From Simmondsia chinensis (Eukaryota > Streptophyta > Magnoliopsida > Caryophyllales > Simmondsiaceae), in assembly GCA_018398585.1 (NCBI GenBank), contig JAGTTD010000019.1, positions 4,439,702 through 4,503,701 of the forward strand: 64,000 bases of DNA. The letters run 5' to 3'. This document shows positions 33,498 through 46,604 of the stretch, in pieces (position 1 is the stretch's first letter; each line of letters starts with the position of its first letter). Below the pieces are notes generated by a model. It searched no databases and had not been told where the DNA came from. It saw nothing but the letters and a program-made list of their open reading frames with translations. The position numbers and the translations under genes are program-made.

Positions 33498-36494
33498 TGT
33501 AACCCCCATCTAGAGATTGGCGGATGAGGGCTCACGGGAAGACAATGCCATAGATGGAGGTCCAGCAGGGAAGGAGAATTGGGTAGAAGCTGCTTCGCAT
33601 CCGTGAGTGGCGCATAGCATGGCGGGACGCATGGTTGGTGGAACCATTGACGCGGGTTGACGAAGAATGCGGCTGGTAGTTAGTCTTTAGATAGAGTTTG
33701 ATTAGGATTAGGATTAGTTTTAAAATTCAGATTTAAAACTTTTATATGTTTTTCTTTATTTTAAGAGGAGCACATGGATTGCGATCTCAACCGTTAGATC
33801 TAGCACACGGATTGCAATATCAGCCGTTAGTTCTAATTAGGAATTAATTTAAATTTTAAATTAATTATAGTTAAACTAGGAAAACTCGTCTATTTAAAGA
33901 GGAGGACAGTTAGGGTTTTAGTTAGCCAATTTTAGAACCAATTTTATGAGTTATTTGTTCATTCCATTCTCAAGAGTGAGAATGAAAGTCGAATTTATCT
34001 TTCCCCTGTAATTTTTATAAGAGTTTAATAAAATAAAAGGGAAGGTCGTCGTTTCCTTCCTGTGCCCCTAATCTTCCGCTGCCGCGCTGCATCAGTTGGT
34101 ATCAGAGCTCAGAACGTTTCTGATATGGCATCAAGTCGTCAAAGGTATGCTACTATCGAGGAAGTTTCTGATCGAGACCAAATTATGCAAAACAAACAGA
34201 GATTAGATGAGTTCGAGGAGAGACTTAGGCGAATCGAGCGTTGCTCGATTCAACGGGGGGCAATTCCTGACTTAAAGCCAGGAATCCAACCCCAACCCCA
34301 TTAACACCGAGTGAAAACAAAAAGGTGAAGGACAAGATCAAGAATCCGGCATCGGTTGTTGATCTACCGAACCCTGAGTCGTGGCAGCATTGGCTCTGTA
34401 TCGGTACCGCCAACGTTGTAAAACGAGAGGTGGGCACGGACCTCCGTGAAGAAAATTCGGAGTTCGAAGAAGTTGGCGTCATTGTGTTCGAAGAAACTCA
34501 AGACACGTTGCCTTCACTTGGCGAGGAGGAATTAGTGGGTGACAAAGGTCGCTTGTTATTAGTCAAGCGAGCTGGCTTCACGCCTGAAGAAGTAGAAGGA
34601 GAAGATTGGAGGTGCCATGACTTAAACCATTGGCGGGAGGGTATGTCGTATGGTCCTTGATTCGGGAAGTTGTGAGAACACCATTTCCAAAGAAGCCATT
34701 CAGAAGCTAGGTTTGAAGACAGAGGAATATCCGAACCCTTACACGGTGTCTTGGCTCGAGAAAGACGATCAGGTAACTATATCAAGACGTTGCTTGGTCA
34801 ATTTCTCAATTGGGGACACATATCGGGAAACGGTTTGGTGTGATGTTGTTACGATGGACGCTTGTCACTTGCTATTGGGACGTCCATAGCAATATGATAG
34901 GAGCGTCGTCCATGACGGAAGAAAGAACACATATAGCTTTGTCTTTGAGGAGATAAAGATCATCTTGATGCCCAAGAAGGTCAAGGCGCCATTTGTGTCA
35001 AGGAACAAAGAACCGGAGCCAAAAGAAAAGGATGTGAGTACCAACGCAGTTGGCGAGGCCATGTTGGCGTCACCACCAATAGATATTATCCATGGAGAAC
35101 CTATCTTTAATGAGGCATCACAACTAGCCCTATCTTCTCCACCCATATTTGATGAGCCCATCTTTGACGAGGAGGAGGAATCGGATGAGGTAGGGAGTCA
35201 ATCGAGGAAGGATTATCCAGAGGCGTTAGCATCTTACGTACCGTCAAAAATGGGCGTAGAGACTAATGTGGGGCATGAGTACATCAGGCGCCTAATGTGG
35301 ATGTTACTTGTGATAATCTACATTCGGGCGAGACCGAAAGGCGGGTCGGCTATACTAACGCCGACCAAGGATGGGACTTGGCGGGACTATGGTAAGACTG
35401 AAACAACATAGATGAAAGAAGTGAAAGAATTACCAGGAGCTGTGACAGTGGTAAAAACAAGGCCGCAATGGGAGTGTCAAGTACCAAGAAGAGGGTTACC
35501 AGATATGCTCCATCACCGAGTAGAGTTCACGCCACCTTTACCACCTAAACAAGGTGAGCCATGATGAGGATATACGGACAACAGGTCCACCATCGAGTTC
35601 AGCATGTACCGTGAGGCTCCTTCATCTTTGGCAAGTGTCCTAACTATGGCAAGAAGGATCCCAACGACTTCGTGGCAAATTCGAGGGCGAATTCTCTCCA
35701 ACCGGGAGAGGATGATGCAGCCCCGCCTCTTTTGGCGGATAGCTTGGCAGCTCAGTCACCGGCGGGAGCGGAGCATGACAAGAAGGCGTATGGACTGGAG
35801 TACGAAAAGCTTGGCTGCTGGAATAAGAGGATTCTACATGGCGAGAAAGACCCTTTGCCGAATTAGAGGACAAATTCTCTCCAAGCCGGAGAGAATCATG
35901 CAGCTGCCATCTAGAGATTGGTGGGTGAGGGCTAACGGAAAGACAACGCCATGGATAGAGGTCCAGCAGGAAAGGAGAATCGGGTTGAAGCTGTTTCGCA
36001 TCCGTGAGTGGCGCGTATCTTGGCGGTACGCATGGTTGGGGAACCATTGACGCGGGTTGATGAAGGATGCGGCTGGTAATTAGTCTTTAGATAGAGTTTG
36101 ATTAGGATTAGGATTAGTTTTAAAATTCAGATTTAAACATTTTATATGTTTTTCTTTATTTTAAGAGGAGCACATGGATTACGATCTCAGCCGTTGGATC
36201 TAGCATACGAATTGCAATATCAGCCATTGGTTCTAATTAGGAATTAATTTAAATTTTAAATTACTTAGAGTTAAACTAGAAAAACCCCTCTATTTATAGA
36301 GGAGGACAGTTAGGGTTTTAGCTAGCCAATTTTAGAATCAATTTTATGAGTTATTTGTTCATTCTATTCTCAAGAGTGAGAATGAGAGTCAAATTTATCT
36401 TTCTCTTGTAATTTTTATTAGAGTTTAATAAAATAAAAGGGAAGGCCATCGTTTCCTTCCCGTCCCCCTAATCTTTTGCCGCTGTGCTGCATCA
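33498..36494 (+). mobile_element. Gypsy-type element lacking RT and integrase
   Basis: Two LTRs of about 597 bases (33498-34094 and 35899-36494; start TG, end GCTGCATCA). A PBS TGGTATCAGAGCTC lies at 34097, and a purine-rich CCGGAGAGAATC just before the right LTR. ATAATTG occurs immediately outside both ends (33490-33496, with one extra A, and 36495-36501). The 1.8-kb interior encodes only gag- and protease-like fragments, so it could move only with enzymes from elsewhere. Confidence 0.75.
34125..35411 (+). pseudogene. Gag/protease fragments of the Gypsy-type element
   Basis: After ATG 34125 there is a short coiled-coil-like frame (VSDRDQIMQNKQRLDEFEERL) ending by 34304. A second frame at 34325-34660 is acidic. 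34650-34889 is an aspartic protease-like domain with the active-site motif LDSGSCENTI and a downstream CHLLLGRP. Stops separate the parts, and a remnant of the following linker runs to 35411. No RT, RNase H or integrase motif follows. Confidence 0.65.
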
Positions 36495-36640
36495 ATAATT
36501 GTTTATTTAATGTGATATCAGAGCCTTGTTGACCAAGAGGTCATAAGTTTAAATCTCAATAACCCCTACTTATTTCGAGCACAAGATAGAGGTGGGTATG
36601 TACATTATCCATGCTTGCACCCAATTATGTGTCAAGTTTT

Positions 36641-36964
36641 CATTTTTTTAAAAAAAAATTTGCTTGAATTATGACAAAAGATACCGAGATCACAAAAATT
36701 TCAAATCTTAGAGCATCTCAGTGAAATGAGTTTTTTTTTTTTTTTTTTTTGAACTGAATGATAAAAAGTTTTAAACTAAAGGTTGTCCCAATATATATTT
36801 AAATATTATGATGTTTAAGTGACTAAACCCCAAACTTTAAATACTTAAATGATAAATTATCAAACTAAATAATATCATAAAAGCTTATACAATTATAAAA
36901 GAATATTAAAATAATATTTCTTAAAATTAATATTTAAAAATAAAAAATATTTATACTCTTATGA
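36641..36964. other. AT-rich spacer with T and A runs
   Basis: Nothing recognised. Confidence 0.4.
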
Positions 36965-37110
36965 CACGGTAAGAATAAAAAGGAGCATTATGAACTACTC
37001 ATTTAGCTGTTGACATTTTCTTCCTCTCACATGACATCACCCCCTTCCCCCCACTTTAAATAAATATGTGGCTCAAAATTTACTGTCTCATAAGAGTTGT
37101 TCCATGTATA
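36965..37110 (-). repeat. Inverted copy of the 3.5 kb MITE
   Basis: In reverse complement: AACTCTTATGAGAC, GTAAATTTTGAGCCACATA, AAAGTGGGGGGAAGG, GTGATGTCATGTG, AACAGCTAAATGAGTAGTTC, following 3500-3655. Confidence 0.5.
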
Positions 37111-37397
37111 TATGTATATATAATATTTCTTTTTTTTTTTTTTTAATAGTTAAAATGATATGTAAGTATCATTATCCAGTGCCCTGCTGCAGCGCTGCAA
37201 ATAGTGGTGGCCAACGGGCCAGGCCGGGCCACGCCACGGGCCAAATTCTAGAGGCCTTTGGGCCCGGCCCGTGACCGGGCCTGGGCACGCCCAGGCCTTG
37301 GTCCAACGGCTAAATTATTATAGCCATTGAAACGGCTATAATTTTAAAAAAAAAATTATATATTTTTTTTTCTATAAATACTTAATCCTTCCAAACC

Positions 37398-37700
37398 ATG
37401 TGGTCGTCTACGGTAGAAATGTTGGAGCACATTCTACCATACAAAGACGTTCTGATGGAATTCGTACAGGAAAATCGTACAGAATGGAGCGATTACAACC
37501 TGGCCGGTATACATTGGGAGACAATAGATCAAATTTGTAACTTTTTTAGCATGTTTAAAGAGGCTACGACATTTTTTTCGGGTTGCTACTATCCGGCCAT
37601 GTCTCAAGCAATATCAAGATTGCTTGATATTGTCAATTGGATGGTGGGTAATAAATCTAACCTCATTTTGTTCAAATTGATTAAGGCAATGAAAGAAAAG
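37398..37700 (+). pseudogene. hAT transposase, part before the Gypsy insertion
   Basis: MWSSTVEMLEHILPYKD.. and WETIDQICNFFSMFKEAT correspond to the middle of ricesleeper/Ac-like transposases (usual form RWNSTYxML). The N-terminal BED zinc finger and the first catalytic region are absent. The frame is cut at AMKEK by the Gypsy LTR and resumes at 46605. Confidence 0.75.
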
Positions 37701-39194
37701 TGTAACGCCCCCAAATGATGAACCGAATAGGCTTAAGTTAAGAGGACGCTACACGGCCGTACTATAATAAATCCCCTCATCATAGTACGAAGCCCAAAAT
37801 CTTTCGATTAGAATTTCTCAAAATTCCATAAATTTTGCCAACATATATGACCTCAAGTCTAAATACATCGATACTAACATTTTAAAACTAATAGTGCGGA
37901 AGCTCAAATTACAATATCTCAAATAGTCTATAATATCCCACTACAAAACTATCAAATAATTAAACTACAAAAAATAGACTAAATTCCGAAACAGAAAGTC
38001 GCTGCATCATCCTCATTCCTCTAGAATTTGCCACCGGCTACTAATCTGAAAGATAAATTAATAGGGTGAGCAAACAACGGCTCTGTAAGTATACCATACA
38101 CCCTACCCGGATCAGGCATATTATTTAAAACATATAAAATTTCAATCAAATCCAGTAAAATCAATTTATCAGAAAAATTCAAATTATGGTAGCACATATC
38201 TTTTATTTACAAGTGCTCTTTTTGGTAAAACTCACAGACGAAACGAAAACTACGCCTGGTATTATTCCCGCGACAGGGTCACAATCGACGTTCACATTTC
38301 ACAAATTCGAACCGGTTCTAAGTCGACAGATCCAATAGGATCGAACATAGATCTATGTGCGGTATTATTCCCGCGACAGGGTCACAGATTGACTTTCACA
38401 TTTCACATTTCGCATTTTATCGTCGATAGACCCCGGAGGGTCAACGTAGTTATCTGTAAGCTCTTCCCATAAAATCTTTTAATTCAAATAGCAAGTTCAC
38501 AATAGTTCCTTTCGCATAATCACAAGTACAATTTCTTTCAAGATTCACATGTTTAAACATCAATTCAACGTATAAATCAGTACAATTCAAATTACATATT
38601 AACACGTCAAACAATAGTAGAAATCACATATTTAAACGACAAATCAACGTATAAATCAGTACATATTAAATCAAAAGAGTAGAAATCACGCAATTAGCCA
38701 AATATATATGTCTGAACCTATTTTAACAAAATAATAAACCATTCAAATATAAGTCTCACATATAAACCCTTAAAAATCAGATTTTTCGTATTTATAAACA
38801 AGTAGGGGGAGTGGTACACTTACCTTTACTAGCGTTTAATCCAAAAGTCGAACTCCTATTATGGGTTAGCGTCGGATCCTATCAAGCGAGAACCGAAATT
38901 TAGGATTTGACGGAAAAAAAAGAGAAAACGAGAGAGAGAGGCGCAGGAGGCAAGAGAAAGAGAAAGGTTTGAGGGTTTGGATGGGGGTTTTCACGGCCCC
39001 CACCCCCTTTTCTTTCTTTTTTTATTATATATATATATATATATATACCTTTACCTATTTTAATTACTTTAATACTACTAATGGACCCCTTTCTGATAAT
39101 TAATTTATTAATTTATTTATAATCCAATCGAAATAATAACGAACTTTAATTGTATTATAATACCTAGCCTAACTTAAGTAGACTGGGTATTACA
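37701..39194 (-). repeat. Gypsy 3' LTR
   Basis: 1494 bases. It keeps GGATGGGGGTTTTCACGGCC uninterrupted near 38978-38998, the site where the other LTR carries a Mutator-like element. Confidence 0.9.
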
Positions 39195-39197
39195 TCT

Positions 39198-42100
39198 TCA
39201 CCCCCTTAAACAAAAGTTTCGTCCTCGAAACTCACCTTCGTTTTCGAATAATTCTGGATATTTGCTTCTCATCTCTTCTTCGGTCTCCCACGTTGCTTTC
39301 CTAGGAGTATAATTACTCCATTGGATTTTGATATATGGGATCACTCTATGCCTCAACTTTTGTTTCTTTCGGTCGACTATGCGAATTGGATGCTCCACAT
39401 AAGTCAAATCTTCTCGCACTTGCAACGGTTCATGTCGTATCACATGACAAGGATCCGAGATATACTTCCTCAATTGAGAAACATGGAATACATTATGTAT
39501 TCTGGACAATTTCGGCGGTAAGGCTACTCTGTAAGCCACGTCTCCAACTTTCGCCAAAATTTCAAATGGTCCTACAAATCGAGGACTTAATTTACCCCTT
39601 TTTCCAAATCTCATCACACCTCTAGTTGGGGATACCTTTAGATAGACATGTTCACCGACTGAAAACTCCAATGGTCTTCTTCCTTTGTCTGCCCAACTTT
39701 TTTGCCTATCTTGGCTTATCTTCATTCTATCTTTGATTAGCCTGACCTTCTCTTCAGCATCCTGTACAATCTCAGGACCTAAAAGTTTTCTTTCTCCAAC
39801 GTCATTCCAAAACAAAGGGGTTCTGCATCTTCGCCCATACAAAGCTTCATATGGTGCCATCCCAATACTAGAATGGTAACTGTTGTTATAGGCAAATTCT
39901 ATCAAACTCATGGAGTTATCCCAACTACCTCCAAGGTCTATAACACAGGCACGCAGCATGTCCTCTAATGTCTGAATAGTCCTCTCAGTCTGCCCATCTG
40001 TCTGAGGATGATAAGCGGTACTCAAACTCAATTTAGTCCCCAAAGCTTTCTGCAGACTCTCCCAAAATCTAGACACAAACCTTGGGTCTCTGTCAGAAAC
40101 AATTTCACTTGGCACACCATGCAATCGCAGCACAACATCAATGTATAATTCTGCCAACTTATCTAATGAAGTACCAAATCTAATAGGAAGAAAATGTGCA
40201 CTCTTCGTAAGTCTATCTACAATGACCCAAATCGCATCATTCTTCCTAACTGTCCTCGATAGGCCAACAACAAAGTCCGTGGAAATTCGATCCCACTTCC
40301 ATTCAGGCACTTCTAAGGACTGTAGCAATCCACTAGGCTTTTGGTGCTCGGCCTTTACTTGTTGACAGATCAAGCACTTAGCTACAAACTCAGCAATATC
40401 TCGCTTCATGTCTCTCCACCAGAAGCAACTTTTCATGTCTCGATACATCTTCGTGCCTCCAGGATGTACCGAAAAGCGGGAACTGTGTGCTTCTTCCATG
40501 ATTTTCCTCTTAATTGTTGGATCATCAGGTACACATAACCTATCTCCAAAGTACAATGCTCCATCACCATGCAGCGTGAAGTCTGAAGATTCTCCATTGA
40601 TCACCTTACTTTTCATCTTCATCAAAAACGGGTCATGTTGCTGCGCAGCCTTGATCTTTTCTAGCAATGGCGGTTGTGCAACCAGATTGGCTAAAACACC
40701 GCCCTTTTTATCATGAATGCACACTTCAATTTGCATATCCTCCAAGTCTCTAAGTAGCTTAGGCTGGGAAGTGATCAGGGCAGCTAAGTTGCCCACTGAT
40801 TTCCTGCTCAGTGCATCTGCAACTGCATTTGCTTTTCCACGATGGTAATTAATGGTCACATCATAATCCTTGATCAATTCCAACCACCTCCTCTGCCTCA
40901 AGTTCAACTCTTTTTGTGTAAACAGATATTTCAAGCTTTTGTGGTCTGTAAAAATCTGGAAAAATCCGCCATAGAGGTAATGTCTCCAAATCTTCAAAGC
41001 AAATATCACTGCTGCCAACTCCAGGTCGTGCGTTGGATAATTCTTTTCATGAGGCTTTAATTGTCGGGACGCATAGGCTATCACCTTCTCATTCTGCATT
41101 AGCACACAACCTAGCCCTTTCTTTGAAGCGTCACTGTAAATGACAAAGTTACCCTCATCAGTAGGTAATGTAAGTATAGGGGCAGACACTAACCTCTTTT
41201 TCAGCTCCTGAAAGCTTCTTTCACACTCATCTGTCCACACGAACTTCACTCCTTTTTGAGTCAACCGGGTAAGAGGAAGTGCAATTTGCGAAAATCCCTC
41301 AATGAATCTTCTATAGTAACCAGCAAGTCCCAAGAAGCTTCTAATCTCTGTTGCAGTTATGGGCGGATTCCACTCCAATACCGCTTCAACCTTTCTCGGG
41401 TCCACTGAGATCCCATCTTTGGATATCACATGGCCTAAAAATGCCACTCTGTCAAGCCAAAACTCACACTTACTCAACTTGGCACACAACTGATGCTCTT
41501 GTAGAGTTTGCAATACCATCTTCAGATATTCTTCGTGCTCCTCCCTACTCTTAGAGTAGATCAATATGTCATCGATAAATACAACTACAAATCGATCCAG
41601 GTACTGTTGAAACACCATGTTCATCAAATCCATGAAAGCAGCAGGTGCATTCGTTAGCCCAAACAGCATAACTAAGAATTCATAATGGCCATACCTCGTT
41701 CGAAAAGCAGTCTTGGCCACATCCTTCTACTTGATCTTTAGCTGATGATAACCAGATCGTAGGTCAATCTTAGAAAAGACCTTAGCACCTTGAAGTTGAT
41801 CAAATAAATCATCAATTCGGGGTAAGGGATACTTATTCTTAACCGTCACCTTGTTCAGTTCTCTGTAGTCAATGCATAACCTCATACTGCCATCCTTCTT
41901 CACAAACAATACTGGAGCGCCCCAGGGTGAGACACTAGGTCGGATGAGGCCTTTATCTAACAATTCCTTGAGTTGCACCTTCAATTCTCGTAGTTCAGAA
42001 GGAGCCATTCTATAAGGGGCTTTGGATATGGGTCCACTGCCAGGTACTAGATCAATTTCAAACTCGATTTCCCTCCTTGGAGGCAAACCATGCAAGTCTT

Positions 42101-42653
42101 CTGGAAAGACCTCAGGAAATTCTCTGACAATGGGAATGTCATCTAACTTCACCTCGTCCCTCCTACTATCAAATACATGGCAAAAGAATCCTCGACACCC
42201 TTTCCTTAGGGACCTTCTAGCATTTAGGGCTGAAATCATCCTACTAGAAGTCTTAGAGTCTTTACTTCCTATAGGAGGATTTAACCCATTCCCATGATAA
42301 GCAAACTCTGGTTGATTAGGAATCTGAAATACAACCCTTTTTCCAAAACAGTCTAAATGCGCGTGGTAAGAAGACAGCCAATTGATCCCTAGAATCACAT
42401 CAAAATCCTCCATATCTAGGATTACTAGATCTGCCACTAACTCCATACCACCTATTCTAATCACACAATTTTCACACACAAGATCAGCAAGCACATCATA
42501 CCCCAGCGGGGTTGAAACACAAAAGGGCTCGTCTAGAAGTTTTGGCTCACAAGTTAACTTAGAGGCAAATTTCTTAGCCACAAAGCAATGAGAGGCTCCG
42601 GTGTCAAATAATACATGCGCACTAGTGGAATTGATAGGAAGGGTACCTGTCAC
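39198..42653 (-). pseudogene. Gypsy pol: protease, RT, RNase H, integrase, chromodomain
   Basis: Minus-strand domains in order: protease with [12 protein letters not shown] starting [28 protein letters not shown], then [11 protein letters not shown] as the catalytic block; RNase H with [13 protein letters not shown] and [10 protein letters not shown]; integrase with an HHCC zinc finger ([16 protein letters not shown]) and the D,D-35-E core ([27 protein letters not shown]); and a C-terminal chromodomain-like segment ([30 protein letters not shown]), which places it among chromoviruses (Tekay/Del type, inferred). An in-frame stop at about 41725 separates the first third of RT from the rest. Confidence 0.9.
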
Positions 42654-43830
42654 TAGCAGTCTCGTCCTTCTGAATCATAGCAAACATTCTGGCGTTACAA
42701 CAAGGTCCTTGTCTGTCATCACTGGCTCTGTTCTTGGACCCATTCTTGAGGGGACAATCACGAGCTATGTGTTCTTTCTCTTTACACTCAAAGCACACCC
42801 CTAACTTTCTATAGCATTCACCAGAATGGTCCTTGCCACAATGCTCACATTTTCTGAATCCAGTGTTAGAGCTCCCCGGATTCTTCGTATGAAACTTTTT
42901 GCCATTGCCACCAGATCGGTTGGGCTTCCCTCCTTGAAACTTGCCATTTGATAACCTTTTCCTAGCAGCATGCGACTGTTCTTCCAACTTTAAATCCGCT
43001 TCCGCCTTAAATGCACGTTCAAGGACCTCCTTGTATTCCTTGAAAATGACACTTGATAGACGCCTTCTAATGCGAGGAAGCAGTCCCCTTTCAAATCTAT
43101 TTGCTTTACTAGTATCAGACGCCATGATGCTTGGGCTGAAACGTCCCAATTCATGAAATTTATTGGCATATTGCAATACTGTCATATGTTCTCCCTATCT
43201 TAGCTCGTAGAATTCATTTTCTTTCGTCATTCTGAGCGCTTCAGGGAAGAACTGGTTATAGAAGACTTCCTTAAACTCTCCCCAATCCAACGGCCCAGTA
43301 GCATTCTGGTATGCTACCTTGATTGTAGCCCACCAGAACTTCGCATTTCTCTTAAGAAAAGGGGTGACTGCTCGAACCTTATCATCATTGGTAATTGACA
43401 TTGTCTCGAACAAGGTCTCCATCTCCCGTATCCATTTTTCAGCTTCTAGAGGGTCATCTACTCCTTCAAAACTTGGGGTCCTCAACTTCGACAACCTTTC
43501 AAAGGGTGTCTCTTCAACGCGTCGAGTGAGAGAAGGTACAGCCTGGATTTGTTGTTGATGTTGCAAGAGGTTAACCATGAGCTGGTGCATTGTTGCAACA
43601 TCAAACTGATTAGAGGAACCACCCGAGCTCTGGCCGTTTTGACCAGTGGGCCTATTTAGCAATTGAACACGTTCCTCATTAAGGTGCTCCTCGTCTATAT
43701 CCTTCTCTGATTCACTAAGGTGTTCCTCGATCGGGGGCGGAACCCTGCTCTTTTCCTTCAGGGTTCTCTTTCTCTTTAAGGATGCTGGTATTTTACTCTT
43801 GTCACCCATCTTCACCTGAACCCAGATCAC
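42622..43830 (-). pseudogene. Gypsy gag
   Basis: The first frame (43830-43195) holds a retrotransposon gag domain (FEGVDDPLEAEKWIREME, KRNAKFWWATIK) and ends in a stop after ENEFYELR. The second frame (43185-42622) continues (TVLQYANKFHELGRFSP) and contains a CCHC zinc knuckle (CFECKEKEHIARDC). It ends in a frame different from the protease. Confidence 0.85.
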
Positions 43831-44114
43831 ATAAGAAACAAATTATTTATTTATTTTTTTAATATAGTTGAAGCTACCAGTTCAAATAGCCAACTATGTT
43901 TTCTCAGCATCGAAAATTCTGTTCCTCAGTAATAAATAACCTAAGTTCTCATCTTATCACTTAAATCCCACAAGGTTCATAACCTAAGGCTCTTGCTTTA
44001 ATACTTAAATCTCCCCAAAATTCATAACCTAGGGTTCTCATCTTAATACCCAAGGCTTCCTTTTTTTTTTTTTTTTTTTCCAAGATTCATAACCTAGGCT
44101 CTGATACCACTTTA

Positions 44115-46604
44115 TGTAACGCCCCCAAACGATAAACCGAATAGGCTTAAGTTAAGAGGATGCTACACGGCCGTACTATAATAAATCCCCTCATCATAGT
44201 ACGAAGCCCAAAATCTTTCGATTAGAATTTCTCAAAATTCCATAAATTTTGCCAACATATATAATCTCAAGTCCAAATACATCGATATTAACATTTTAAA
44301 ACTAATAGTGCGGAAGCTCAAATTATAATATCTCAAACAATCTATAATATCCCACTACAAAACTATCAAATAATTAAACTACAAAAAATAGACTAAATTC
44401 CAAAACGGAGAGTCGCTGCATCATCCTCATTCCTCTAGAATTTGCCACCGGCTACTAATCTGAAAGATAAATTAATAGGGTGAGCAAACAACGGCTCAGC
44501 AAGTATACCATACACCCTACCCGGATCAGGCATATTATTTAAAACAGATAAAATTCTAATCAAATCCAGTAAAATCAATTTATCAGAAAAATTCACATTA
44601 TGGTAGCACATATCTTTTATTTACAAGAGCTCTTTTTGGTAAAACTCACAGACGAAACGAAAACTACGGCCGGTATTATTCCCGCGACAGGGTCACAATC
44701 GACGTTCACATTTCACAAATTCGAGCCGGTTCTAAGTCGATAGATCCAATAGGATCGAACATAGATCTATGTGCCGGTATTATTCCCACGACAGGGTCAC
44801 AGATCGACTTTCACGTTTCACATTTCGCATTTTATCGTCGATAGACCCCGGAGGGTCAACGTAGTTATCTGTAAGCTCTTCCCATAAAATCTTTTAATTC
44901 AAATAGCAAGTTCACAATAGTTCCTTTCGCATACTCACAAGTACAATTTCTTTCAAGATTCACATGTTTAAACATCAATTCAACGTATAAATCAGTACAA
45001 TTCAAATTACATATTAACACGTCAAACAATAGTAGAAATCACATATTTAAACGACAAATCAACGTATAAATCAGTACATATTAAATCAAAAGAGTAGAAA
45101 TCACGCAATTAGCCAAATATATATGCCAGAACCTATTTTAACAAAATAATAAACTATTCAAATATAAGTCTCACATATAAACCCTTAAAAATCAGATTTT
45201 TCGTATTTATAAACAAGTAGGGGGAGTGGTACACTTACCTTTACTAGTGTTTAATCCAAAAGTCGAACTCCTATTATGGGTTAGCGTCGGATCCTATCAA
45301 GCGAGAACCGGAATTTAGGATTTGACGGAAAAAAAAAGAGAAAACGAGAGAGAGAGGCGCAGGAGGCAAGAGAAAGAGAAAAGTTTGAGGGTTTGGATGG
45401 GGGTTTTCGACTTTTTTGAAAAATGGCCCAATTTTAAAAAAATTTTAGAAAATTGGCCCTCTTTGAAAAATATTTGGAGAAATGGCCCTATTTACTGTAG
45501 CAGTATCGTCGGGCGACCATTGGAAAGGCGTGCAAGGATGAAAAACGAAAAACCGAACGGCGTGCAACTACCAGTCGTGCAACTAGTGGTGGTTGCACGA
45601 CCGACCGTAAGTCGTGCAACACAGTGGTTGCACGACCGGCCGTACGGTGCAGTCTATCTCTGGATGGAGGACCTGAGTTTCGACAAATTCTGCATAACGA
45701 AGATGTCGACTACAGTACTTTACATGGTGAGGAAGAAAGTAGACGTGAACTTCCTCGCCGACGCAGTTACTCCGTTCACAGGGAGTCCACGCCCTCGCGA
45801 CATCGTGCGGAACCTAGTCGTAGGTCCACATCAAATTTTGATCCTTAAGATATGCGATACTTTTTTTTTTTTGTATTGTAATACGATATACGATTGTTAT
45901 TATTATTGTTTGAGTTATTTACATTTTCAGTATTTCGACTCATGTGGTTTTAATATTTTGTTATCATTACTGTAATTTATATAATATGACGCATAATGGA
46001 TAAGAAATATATTGTACGGGGTGAGGTTGCAGCCGTATTCTCACATCAGTAGCGGAAGGTAGGGTCACAACCGATACAGAAGAACAACAGTACTGCATGG
46101 GTTATGGACGAAAGTTGGCTGTTGCATGCAGGGTGGCGTGAACCAGTGGTGGTTGCACGACTGGCCGGAAGTCGTGCAACGACTAACGTTGCACGACGTG
46201 CAACCACCACCGGTGGTTGCACGCCGTTCGGTTTTTCGTTTTTCATCCTTGCACGCCTTTCCAATGGTCGCCCAACAATACTGCTACAGTAAACATGGCC
46301 ATTTCTCTAAATATTTTTCAAAGAGGGCTAGTTTTCTAAAAAAAATTTTAAATTAGGCCATTTTTCAAAAAAGTCGGGGTTTTCACGGCCCCCACCCCCT
46401 TTTCTTTCTTTTTTTTAATTATTTTTTATTATTTTTCTTTATATATATATATATATACCTTTACCTATTTTAATCACTTTAATACTATTTATGGACCCCT
46501 TTCTGATAATTAATTCATTAATTTATTTATAATCCAATCGAAATAATAACGAACTTTAATTGTATTATAATACCTAGCCTAACTTAAGTAGACTGGCTAT
46601 TACA
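44115..46604 (-). repeat. Gypsy 5' LTR with Mutator-like insertion
   Basis: It is the same LTR as 37701-39194, enlarged by the element at 45409-46376 plus a 9-base duplication. Confidence 0.9.
45409..46376. mobile_element. Mutator-like element (possible Pack-MULE) in Gypsy LTR
   Basis: Ends GACTTTTTTGAAAAATGGCC and its inverted copy. The terminal inverted repeats extend at least 160 bases each (45409-45571, 46214-46376), sharing TACTGTAGCAGTAT, GCGACCATTGGAAAGGCGTG and GAACGGCGTGCAAC. A 9-bp duplication GGGGTTTTC is at 45400-45408 and 46377-46385. The paralogous LTR at about 38990 is the empty site. The interior lacks transposase. One frame at 45624-45848 (SLSLDGGPEFRQILHNEDVD.., rich in R/S/E) reads like the C-terminal end of a real protein and could be captured gene sequence. 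I do not recognise it. Confidence 0.8.

Larger units (their letters stand above)
33437..36640 (+). mobile_element. TRIM copy interrupted by an LTR element
   Basis: The left part (33437-33496) starts TGTTAGAGTATAAAATTATTC. After the inserted element it resumes at about 36495 and reaches TGATATCAGAGCCTTGTTGA, then CCAAGAGGTCATAAG, as in the TRIM at 17.2 kb. The interruption therefore lies inside the TRIM LTR. Confidence 0.6.
37701..46604 (-). mobile_element. Ty3/Gypsy chromovirus, nearly complete
   Basis: LTRs at 37701-39194 and 44115-46604 start TGTAACGCCCCC and end TATTACA, and are very similar apart from one 968-base insertion in the right LTR. The target duplication is AAAAG (37696-37700 and 46605-46609). 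On the minus strand the right LTR is the 5' LTR; the PBS TGGTATCAGAGCC lies at about 44097-44109, and the polypurine run AAGGGGGTGAAGA at about 39195-39208. The similar LTRs suggest a fairly recent insertion. Confidence 0.9.

Noticed and set aside
39321..42804. Plus-strand frames within the Gypsy element
   Set aside because: All are antisense to gag-pol.
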